Assembly (NCBI GenBank): GCA_934047225.1
Contig: OW203986.1
Span: forward strand, 16,805,221 to 16,869,220
DNA length: 64,000 nucleotides
Source: Ypsolopha sequella
Taxonomy: Eukaryota > Arthropoda > Insecta > Lepidoptera > Ypsolophidae
Direction of reading: 5' to 3'
Shown: positions 11,020-23,000 of the stretch, in pieces
Layout: the number at the start of each line of letters is the position of its first letter
Numbering within the stretch: the stretch's first letter is position 1
Position numbers and translations under genes: made by a program
The notes under the pieces: generated by a model
The model's input: only the letters and a program-made list of their open reading frames with translations
The model's database searches: none
Told to the model about the DNA's origin: nothing

Positions 11020-14000
11020 GTGAGTTAGCTTGTGTCCAACAACAAAAATGTAAAACTTTCACTTTTTCTTAAGAAAACCTTTAAATAATAATAAAGCTTC
11101 ACGGTCTGTATGCCTGTCTATAGATCCATCGTAAGAATGAAAGATCCGACTGAAATTGCATTTTAAGCAAGTAATTGCAGAGTGGCATTGAGACCCCGTT
11201 TAAATAGGCAACATTTTGAAAATTCATGTGGGAAATCCTATTCATTGTGTGAATTTGTTCATCTATTTCACTTTCTTTCCATTTAAAAGTAGTAATCAAT
11301 TACTAAAAATAGCAACAGCATTAGCAATTCAATATTAAATTGAATTTGTTATTGGAAAACTTCTAAATTAATTTTCTTTTGCAAACCCAATCTCCCTCCC
11401 CCCTGTTTACAAACATGCGTAAAAAATTAGAGAAATGTATGTTTGCTTGTGTTACGCCAACTTATCTGTGTGCGCAGTGCCACCGACGATCGACGACTCG
11501 CTGAGCTCGAGTGACGTCATTGTGCGAGAGGGTGCCAACGTCACGCTGACCTGCCGGGCTAATGGCTCGCCAAAACCCACTATCAAGTGGAAACGAGATG
11601 ATAACTCTAGAATCTCTATTACTAAAGGGCACACAGGTAAGATTGCCACTAGTGTCGATTCGGTGTAACACGAATTAACTTATTTGACAGGACTACTTAT
11701 TTTTAGCGTCCTGTTTTTGTCTTTTCGATGCAGAAATAAAAAGTCATAACGCTTAAATTAAGTTTAGTCCTGTCAAACAATTTAAATCGTGTTACTCCGA
11801 ATCGACACCATAATCTTATTATAACTAAGAACTTGTGATGCTTTGCGATGCCATAGAACGCAAAGCTGTGCATCCCGTTCTATAATTGATTTTGACGACC
11901 CAAATTATTGAATATAACCTAATCGCGTAGAAATAGTTAATCGAAACAGAACACTGAAATTAAAAATTCACTCAATAGTTATTCAACAAAACTTTATTTA
12001 TTACCTTTGTATTGTGTATGTTGCCATCACAAAGTTTCCATTGGTTTCTGTACATTAGAATATTAAAAATGTTGAATTTTAAGAATTGTTCTGTTTCGAT
12101 TAATTAGAAAAAGACAGGTTTTTCACAATCCGGTTGCGAAACCGCTCTTAAAGTTTCATGTTAACAAAAACCTATATTGTTAACTACCCTTTAATAAAAA
12201 TCATTAAAAAAAACTCACATAGATCTGTATTAAAATAAAAATCAACTTTTTCTATATTTTCTTTATTTTAGTCTTACTTTCCCAAAAAATACGAATTGCA
12301 TGAATAATAATGCCACTGTATTCAAATTCCACATTTAAAAATGGTTTTCATTCTCATCTCTCCGCAACGCACCTTGCCAAAAGTCTATTGCTTATTGTTT
12401 AGAAGGACGAAAAAGTCAAGGCACCATTCTTTGTCAGTCACATCCATACTACTGTTTCGCTACGATAACTTATCCCATTAGATGCTCATCTGATATCATG
12501 AAAAGTAACAATGCAATTTAGCTAAATGTGTTTTGTCTGCGTCTACAAACTGGAAAGATGAGTAAAGCACACATGTTAACCACCTAATTACATTCTAACT
12601 TTGCCGTTCTGAGTAATAACTTTTGCTGCAGGTATATTATCTGTTCATGTTATTTAGAAACTGGCTAGATAGTGGGTATGGCTCAGAATCGAAAAGAGTG
12701 ACGTTCTCAGAATAATTATATCAAACATATACTTAGCTCATTATGATATCTTGGTCTTGGCTGATTGAGCTGAAATTCTAAAATTGGTATGTTGAGAGAA
12801 TTATGGGTGGGACCCTGAAAAAAATACGGGAAAACAAAGTGACATGTCATAAACAAAAATTGTAAGCATATATTCAATTCTGTAACAATTTACATCTACT
12901 TTGACGGAACCCGTACACTGTGTACTGTACAACGTACACTTTACAGACATTTGGAACACTTTACAACTTTGAGATGTGTATAGTACGTATATTTAAGGGT
13001 ATACAGGTTTATCTGAGGCCTCCACAACAGAGGAGCTCTACCCCTACAATTGAAATTTCCAAGTTTTTTTTTCCAAAACTGATTAATGTGCAAAGTGATG
13101 GGTATTAAAAAAACAAGTGTTCCTTTAATATAAAAAAAAAATTCCTTATTCAGCATTGAAAGTGATTTACTCCGGGAGCTGGATTTCAGCGAAATCATTT
13201 TCGGAAAAAGCTTGCAAGGTTTAATTCGTTTATTGTTTCAGTATCGGAGTGGGAGGGAGAGGTGCTGGAGATGGCGCGGATATCTCGACTGGACATGGGC
13301 GCGTATCTCTGTATCGCGAGCAATGGAGTGCCACCCACCGTCTCCAAGCGCGTCAAAGTTAGCGTTGATTGTAAGTTTCATTCCAATCTGACACTTTAGG
13401 ACGGAGTAGGCCAGGCTTTATTCAAGCCCAGTGGTTGGTCGATAAGTAAGTAAAAGAGTAGTTCTATACAGACCACAATATTATAAAAATTAGGAAGTTC
13501 CTCAGCTGCCGGATCTGGCACTTGGGATGGGTGCCGGAGCCGGTATTTGGGACAGCTGCCGGATGTCATATAATTAAATAAATTGTGTTCGTTTGATTCT
13601 CATATTGAATCGTGGTGCAGTGGGTAAGAGCACTTGATATAAGTAACCAAGTTTTTGGGTTTGAATCCAAGTCATAAGTTTTTCTTTTTTATCGGCGTCA
13701 GGAAAATTATGAAAGTCATTCACCAAAAAGGCTTTCGTTATTTCGTAAAAGGTGCGACGACGAGCGAAGCAAAGCAAAGCTTGAAGGAACGTGTAAAATT
13801 TATATAGATATAAATTTTATTTACATAAGTGTATAATCCCTTAGTTTTAACAGAATTTATATTTTTATACGCAAAATATGTTGTTTTGCAATTAAAGATC
13901 AGCTCCGGTACCCATCCCATTAATTCGTGATTGCCAGTTCCGGTAGCGGAAGCACAGCCTTAATATTAACCCATCTTTATAAACAACGGTTCTTGCTAAC

Positions 14001-17000
14001 AGTATTTTTTTTTCTCCCTGTCCATTGTGGGTGTATGTGTATTATGCACTTATATGTATATTGATATATACATATTAATACTAGTACGATATCTATGATA
14101 TAATAATATATTATTGTTCTGAGTAATATATACTAGTGATATCTATGGTATTATGGTACTGACAGTCTGACAATTTTATTTGAGACTCAGACCAAGAACA
14201 AGGTCTGAGATGAGTTGAGTAACTTCTTGATAGCAATCAACCTTACCGTTGTATGCTTACATATACTCACGCCTGTCTCCCAGAAGGGTAGGCTGAAACC
14301 ACAAATTTCCATCTGCTACGATCCTGACACACCTCTTTCGCCTCTTCCACATTCACTCATTAATTATCAGAATGTATACAGAATGACTTTAAACGTAACT
14401 TTAGCGTATATTTATAAACTTTTGTAGAAAATTTTCCAATGAGAAAACAATTATAATAATAGTTTTAATAATTGTAATAATAATAATGAACTCGGTCATA
14501 ATCTTTTTATAATGTTTTAAATTATATCGGTATGGTCAAAAGTGAACCACTATTATAGATATCATTTTATATTCTCAAGGATATTTAGAATTGATTTATA
14601 TTTAAAAAGATGATATGTTGTCGAGGTATCCAAGCTAAGATAAAACGAATAGCTTTTTTCGTTAGCCCGCCTGAATAAAACCGTTTTAATTGAACTACAG
14701 CTACCGCTCAGTTCACCCTCCTTTCTAGTCCCACCGATGCTCTGGATCCCGCACCAGCTCGTCGGAGCACCGCTCTACTACAACGTCACCCTGGAATGTT
14801 TCACGGAAGCCCACCCCACCTCCCTCAACTACTGGACCCGGGATGACGGCCACATGATCCACGAGAGTGCTAAATACCACATGGAGAATACTGTCGGGGT
14901 CCCTGCTTACAAGACACACATGAAGCTGCTGATCAGGCATATCGTGACAGAGGACTATGGCACGTATAAGTGCGTCGCCAAGAACCCAAGAGGAGAATCG
15001 GATGGGACGATACGACTCTACAGTGAGTATCAAACAAATCCTAGAGTTTTTCGTAATTATCAAAAGCAAGTGAGGCTTAGTTAACCGTAATAAGTTATGA
15101 GAAACGAGAATTCTTATTTCAGAAGTTATTTAAAGAGGTCGCAAACAGGTAACATTTATTTCTATTTTCTTTTTATAAAAAGTTTAAAATTTGCTATTGA
15201 TTATCTATAAATAATTTAGAAGTACACATATATAACTTTAAATATGCAACGTGCAACAGAAAGGTGTAACCATATTTGAAGACCTTATTCAGTCAATGGT
15301 ATAGAACAACTTTTAATATGGAACAAACCATGTACCTCGAAAATTTTTTTTTACTGTTTCATAGAAAAATGCAATGCTACTCGGCCGAAATGTATGGAAG
15401 AGCAAAATTTTTTTTTGAGATTTCGGTGTTGGTTCCATAGTAAAAGTATTTCTATACTATTGGCTGAATAACCTCTTCAAATGTGGTTACGCCTTTCTGT
15501 TACACATTGTATATAATAAATAAAAGAAAATTTAAAACTTGAAATATATTTCGGCCCTTAGTGGGCCGTCATCAGTCAAGTATATACTTCAGTATAGTAT
15601 ACGTGACTGATGATGGCCAACTAAGGGCCGAAATATATTTCAAGTTTTAAATTTTCTTTTATTTAATATATATATTTAAAGTTATAATATATATTAAGTT
15701 CTAAATAAAAATCTAATAGAGGCATATTATATAATTATAAATAATTCTAATAATCTCATTAAAAATATAATTGCACCATAATCAGTGCATTTTTGTTTCG
15801 TTAAATGCACCAATTACCAAATTGGTATAAATGTTATCAAACTACTCGCATTTATTTTCTTATAAGTAAAGCAAATATCTGTTCTGTACCTCAAAATATG
15901 TTTTTAATTATGTGCGGAAATATACAAAAGTGCTCACTTTTTATAAAGAAATAAAATGTAAAAAATAGCACACAGTTCGATCCAAACATTTTAAAATCAC
16001 AAACAAACACTTCAGTTTTTATATATATCTATACTCATATTGGTATAGATATAGTTGCCATTCTTTAACAAGCTTTTGATTATTTATTAGTATTAAAACA
16101 GTTAAAAAAAACAGAAACTGAAAGGTGTTCGTCTGTTGTAGCATCATCTCCGCCGACGACGACGCCGGATCCCCGTGCGATGACAGCACCGCCAGCATCA
16201 AAACCACCTCGACGTGACACTCCACATTCAGATAAAGGTATAATTCTCGATTTATTTGCTACTGTTTATAAATGAATAAAAGAATTAAAAGATTGATCAT
16301 TATTGCTATAGATGCTGTAATGCCATTAGGTACTAATTGGTCTAAATGTTTGAGGTCCTGATCTTTTAGGCCGAAACGCACCGAATGCATGCGCATGGCT
16401 TTATGCGTGGCAACAACTGGTGCTGCCATGCACAAAACCATGCGTACACATCCGGTGTATATCGGCTTTTATTTACACAATCTGAATAATTTCAACATTA
16501 ATGTCAGTATTATTAAGTATAACCCGAATCAAAATACCTTGGGAATAGAAATGGCGACCGTTCTATCCACCTCTCACTTACATACTATTTCCGTCTATAT
16601 TCGCACATGGAAATACAGATAGTATTAAAAACAATAGCAATCAATGTGTGTATTGTCAATTGCTCAAATTCCATACTGTGACGTAAATTCATATGTATTA
16701 TGTAGGATGTGTGTTTGTTCTATGCTGACAGTACAACCAAAGTAGGCAGACATTTTGAATCCCGAGGTCTTTTGATTCAGGTAATATCTATTCCAGATCA
16801 TGTCTAGAACAATCGAAATGATTTAACATATTATTTATTTGTAATGTTGATACTGTTTAAACATGAAATTGAATAGCCATCTCGTTAAGTTTTCTAGGAA
16901 AATGAAGTGCTAGGAATATGCAAATTCGCTTAGATTTAATTATGTTAAGGTCTGTTAATTCAAAAACTATTTCGAGATTATGGTTTAATAAGCCGTATTT

Positions 17001-20000
17001 TAGAACTTGTGTTCTAAAAAAACTCATGACGATGAATATTTTTACGAAAAATCTGCAACTTCCATTTGCCTTAGTGTGACGTCACTTCAGAAATGGCGGT
17101 TTTGAAATGTGTCCTTTGCTATCAAGATAAATTTATAAAAATTTGCTTCCGGCTGATTAGACAGATGAGTAGACAGACAGAGACAGACGACTTTTTTTAT
17201 AAGCAACCACACATCACAATCAGTAAAATATCTAAAATTCTCAAGTGACGTTATAGCCTACAATTCCTTAAAAAATCATAAACAATAATGGTTAATTTAT
17301 ATACCAAAATAATGAAAACTAAAACTCCCCTGGAAAAATAAAGAATATTTTTGAAATTAAGCTATGGGAATTCTTAGGAACAGGTTGTTTCCTTATTAAA
17401 AATCTAATTCCAAGCAGGTGAAACCGCGGGCAAAATAAGTTGCAAATAAAGTTTTAGTAAAGGAGAAGGATGTTGGGACATCTGATGCGACACGACAATT
17501 TTATTAATAACATCATTGTAGGAAAATTGGATGGGAAAGAAAGGGAGGAAGACCTAGGAGAACATTCATTGATCAGGTGAAAGAGAAAATAAATGTCACA
17601 TCGTATCAAGAAGTTAAAGCAAAGGCGGAGTGCAGAAGTGGATGGAGAAGACTTCACCAAAAAGAGCACATCTCTTACATTAAATTGAAAAATTTTAACC
17701 TTTTACGACCAACAAAAATAAGAGTTAAAACTACAAACTTAACTTTGAAAAAAAGAAAATGTTGATTTTATTGAACATTCTTCACTACACCGCACATAAA
17801 AAGTCTACCTTGGAAAACATGAGCCCGCATAAATTATGGTGAACGTGATCCATTATAGCTATGAACATAATAAAGTCAAAAACAACAATGCTATTTTATT
17901 TTAATATCGACATCATGTGAACCGCAAAATTCATTCGTATAAATGCATTCCTGAACCTTATGCCGTGGTGCCACGATAGGAAAATATACGAGCATTAATT
18001 AAATCAAAACAAATTCCTCGGCTGAACGATTTTGTTAATGGCAACAGTAAAACGCGATGCATGCAACATAAACCTACGTCGATGATATCGAAAATTAAAT
18101 GTTTTAGACATACAAAACCAGATGCCCACTGCGGTTACTTTTTATTACGAGTACATACCAGTTTTGCCCACGGCTTCACCCGCGCTGATTTCGTTCGCAT
18201 TTTCTTGGGATATAAAGTATCCTTCGTCACTCTCATCCATCAACCTAGTTCGTCCACTGCTCGACATAAGCCTTTCCAGGACTTTGCCACTCCCGGCGGC
18301 CATCCTGAAAGAATTGCCCATACTCACACGCGCTGGGCAGGCGGGTTGGTGAGCGCGGTGCCGGAACCCTTGCACCAGTGACGCCCCTGCCTCTCACCAG
18401 TCTGTTCCATATAAGGCCCGGCTATTAGGGATGGATATACCGCCATCCATCGGTCCCAGACAGGCCCACCAGGGCCTCCTGGTTTTTTGCATGTGAGCTG
18501 TCCTCTTACTCTCCCCCGAATTACTTCGAAGGGATCTCCAAGTAAGATGGTGGTACCTCCACAATCGAGCCACTCGTCACTCTACAGCTTATAAACTATC
18601 TCTATGCAAAAAATCATGTCGATCCGTTGCTCCGTTGCTGCGTTAAAGAAGGACAATCCAACAAACCAGCAACCAACATACATACTTTCGCATTTATAAG
18701 TAGTACGGAAGTCATCTGACATCCTTTTGGGGCATTACATTTAGTAATTCAACTAGTTCTCTTTTTAGTTGACGTACAGTTCAAGCTCCCTATATCTAAT
18801 GATAACAAGAAATGCCTGCCAGTAGGTAGTTTGTCATACTGGCATCCGTATATCACAAAAGTGTCGCCTACTCGTGGTCCCATACGCCTAATCAGTCAGC
18901 ATCAATATGACTAAGAAATGAAATGACCTATGAAATTAAATTATATGAAATACGGTAATCCGGAACCAAAGCAGGCACAAGATTCCATTATCAATAAATC
19001 TATAGGTATATACATCTTCACTTCAATTTTAAATGACGTTTTCTTTATTCAGAAGTAGCTTTTTCTACTTTTGTCGACAAAATGTTATATTTAAAGATCG
19101 ATCCCACGTCTCTCATAGTACCGCACCTGATTCCCGAAGTCTCAATGGAATTTTCTACTAGCATTTACCATTACAATCTGTTTACTCGTGTCAGAGTTAT
19201 GCCGCGGTAGAAGGGATGTACAGACACACCGGCGTTTCACTATAAGGCTAACAATCAAAGTACCAGAACATACTGATGTATGCAGAACAGAAGCCACAAT
19301 CCTTAGTACAGCAAAGTAATGTCCAACTAAAGAGATCGTTCACTTTGTTTTCATTGTTTTGGTTATTATTAGTGGCCGTTATATTTGTTTATAGCTCGTA
19401 AATGTTACGAGAGAGATCGTCGCCGGCAGTTTGTTAACTGGCTTCGAATGTTATAGCTGTCATAAAGTTAAAACAAACTGTTTATAAACCAGTGTTTTAT
19501 AGAGTGTAGAGAAGTTTTTCAGTTTATAACGAGCGTAAATTGTATAATAGACGTTCTCGTTATAATTAATTATGATAATATAAAACTAACCGCAGCATCT
19601 ATCTTGGCTTACAGCTTGTTATAAAAAGGACACACGCCGATATATTTTTATTAAGGGGCAGGTAGCCAACGACCTTGAGTCGACCTGTGTCAGTATAAAT
19701 ATAGATCATATCAGCGTGCATTACGACGTCGCTGGGTCTCTGAATAGCGTAAAATAGTAGAAAATTATGTTTTTCACATGGACGCGATGGACAAAAAAAA
19801 TTCCATAAATAATTTTTAGAAGCAATATTTTCCTTGTGCAAGAACAATACAAATACCATTAGTTGTTTCAAAGAAATAACCAATTTTACTTACTTTTAGT
19901 CTAAAAACAGCTTTTCTTTGAACAATATTTTTATGCTGTTTCTTATACGCGAGAATAATTACCTAAAATGAACTTGTTCTTTATATTTTAACAATATACT

Positions 20001-23000
20001 TTTTCACAATTTTTAAGCATACCGTTTAAGAGAAATAACTTTATCAATAGTCATTTTTGGATGACGCTGGGAAGAGGCGCCTTAACATCATTACCTTATA
20101 AGAAATAACATTTTATAGCAAGGTAAGGTAGATATACATATAGCTCCATCGTCTATTAGCCCGGGTTTCTATCGGGGGGAGTCATAAGTCGCGGCTTGCG
20201 TCATTACCCCGCGTTATTGGCGAAGTTGGGACATGTCGCTCGGTCGCCGGACAACGCAACATCTTGTCGCGACAACCGCCATTACGCGCAACTGTGGCGC
20301 TTCCCTTTTTACTGCACGGCGCCAATATTGTTTTCCACCACTATATTAGTGGCTGGAGCGGTCCGTGGAATTGGATCTATCGATATAATGACATCAGAAT
20401 TATGAGCACGTCTTTATTAATTACATAGCTTTATTATTGTAAAACCTACTTTAATATTTTATGGCTGAGAGCAGGAAATAACCATTTACTAGACAAGTAT
20501 TAAGATTTGTAGGAATGATACGAGTACAGGTTCAAAAAAATTCAAAATTCAAAAAGTTTATTTTGCAAAGTAGGTATATATAATACGAATAAATATAATT
20601 TTAGCTATATTAGCTTTTTATTTGTAGTTTTAAGCAATTATAATAATTAAAAAATGATAAACTTTATATTTTTTCGATATATTTCGGCCTCATCAGTGAG
20701 GCCGTCATCAGTCGAGTTGACAGGTAAAAATTATAAAAAATATATATGAAAACAAGTTGGTACAGTCTGAAAAATGAAGGAACTATTTACATAAAACAAA
20801 AAAAAAACAAAAAAAAAATGGTGAAAGAAAGGTGGTAAAATAAAAAAAGAAAGGAAACAGTTTGGAGGGGAGTACTTGTTGATTGGGTCAGTTGGTCGAG
20901 TCTGTCAGTGCTGTCTGTTGAGTCCGGGTCCATAATGTGCGCCAAGTGACCAGATATATGCTGTCTCCCAGGTCCTAAGTTCTATGTCGGTCAATGGTGG
21001 AGTGAATGATTTAATTATGCGGACTGTGAAGCAGTTGTTGAAAAGTTGGTTGTGGAAGCGGGTGTGTGTCGGGATGGGTAGGATGTTGTTTTTTATAGTG
21101 TCTGATGTGTGTCTGTGGTGGTTCATGCGGATGTGTAATGGGTTCTTGGTTTCACCTATGTAGAATGCCGGGCAATGTCGGCATTCCAATAGGTAGATGC
21201 AGTTTTCAGTTTTGCATGTCGTGTTCGATTGTGTTTTGTATGTGTTTGTGGTGTGGTGTGTATTGATTTGTGTGGCTGTATTGATTAGAATGCAAGTTTT
21301 GCAGCGTGGCCGTCGGCATGGGGAGGTGCCAGTGTATGAGTTTGAATTTTGGATGTCAGTAGGTTGTTTAGTTTTATTGAGTGTGCATCTGAGGTTTCTG
21401 TTTTGTCTGTAGCAGATTTGTGGGGTGTTGGGTAGTAAGTGTCTTGTTTCGTCGTTTTGTTTGAGGATGGGTAAATTGTCTTTGATTAGTGTTTTAAGTT
21501 TGTGACTGCCGTGAAAGTATGTGGTGATTAATCGTGTTTGGTTGTAGGAAGTGTTTGTATGTCTGTTGTTTCTGTGAAATCTTGGTCTGTGGTGTATATG
21601 TTTTTGTAGGAAATTGTGTGGGTAACCTCTTTTGAGTAAAGCTGTGTGGATGGTATTGTGATAGTTGTTGAGTGCATTTTGGTTGTTGCAAATCCGACGG
21701 CCACGCAGTGACAGTGAATAAGGGATGGATTTTTTTATGTGAGCGGGATGACAACTGTTGAAGTGCAAGTATTGTTGTTTGTTAGTAGGTTTGAGATGAA
21801 CAGAGGTGTTGATTTGGTTGTTATTTTCAATGGTTAGATCTACGTCTAGAAATGTGATTTTTGTGGATGAGATATTGTGAGTGAATTTTAATGAGCTGTG
21901 GTTGTTCAGTCGTTTTAAGAAGTTGGTCAGTGTGTCTCGATTGTGCGGCCAGATCATGAAAATGTCGTCAATGAATCTCTTCCACACAAGGGGTTTCAGA
22001 GGTTCCGAGGCTAGGAAGCTGTTTTCTATGGTGGTCATGAAAATGTTTGCGTAGCTAGGTGCCATCCGAGTCCCCATAGCTGTACCTTTAGTCTGGTGAT
22101 AATATTTTATTAAATGAATAGCAATGAAAGAATGCAAATGTGTGGTTTGAACTTTTTGTTGTGATCTATGGCTCTCTGCCAAAAATAAGAAACATGTCTG
22201 CTATTGAGTTAATAATAAATAAATGTGGTTTATGGAAGATTAGATTGTTTCTCCATCAGCAACCCCTAATTCTAACAGGTTATGGGGCCCAGACATGAAG
22301 AAATAACTGAAGTATAGAGGAAGCGAAGTTCTTAAAAAAAAAATATCAACGGCGTTCGTGTCACGCGGCGTCGGTTGTTGTCGGTTGTTGGTGCCATTGC
22401 AGAGGTTTTACAATGGACACCAAAGCAGGAGCAGCGGTTCTCGTGCTCAATGGAAGGAACTGGGAGGCCTGGAGGTTTCAGTTGACAGTGGTGCTTAGAG
22501 CTAAAAAGCTGTTGGAGATTGTTGACGGAAAAGAGAAGAGACCGGTAAAGGAAACCAAGGATGGTAAATACCAGAAGGAGTGGGACGAGAAAGATAGTCG
22601 AGCTCATGAAATATTAGTAACAAAAGTAGAAGAAAGTATTTTGATACACCTAGTGTCGTGTAAAAGTAGCGCTGAGATGTGGGAGAAACTGAACTGCTTA
22701 TATGAGCCGAAGTCAACAGTCAGTATTCATCTTATCCAAGAACAATTTTTCAACATAAAATTCGAAGAACCAATGATGGGTTTTATATCTAAATTAGAAG
22801 GGATATCCAACAAACTGAAGTCGCTTGGAGAAGAGCTGTCTGAATCCATGATAATGACTAAACTACTTATGGCACTGCCTGAAAAGTACAAACACTTCGT
22901 ATCTGCATGGGAGTCAGTACCAGAGGTTGACAGATCATATAAGGAACTGGTCGCAAGGTTGTTGATTGAGGAAGAACGAGCAGGCATTAGTAGAGAAGAA

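Noticed and set aside
10778..11062. Minus-strand frame opposite the first DIP exon
   Set aside because: It is the antisense shadow of a clearly conserved Ig exon.
14725..15069. Minus-strand frame of 114 codons opposite Ig3
   Set aside because: Shadow of the Ig3 exon; the + strand reading has conserved Cys, Trp and splice sites.
20160..20408. GC-rich island as possible missed exon or promoter
   Set aside because: No splice-bounded frame continues the DIP reading in phase 1, and no core promoter motif is visible.
21197..21412. 71-codon frame on the + strand inside the PLE
   Set aside because: Antisense shadow of the PLE Cys-rich region. The same shadow appears at 24527-24736 on minus because that copy is inverted.
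22108..22182. Apparent N-terminus of the PLE reading frame on minus strand
   Set aside because: These residues come from antisense copia LTR sequence; the true upstream RT continues at 24050.
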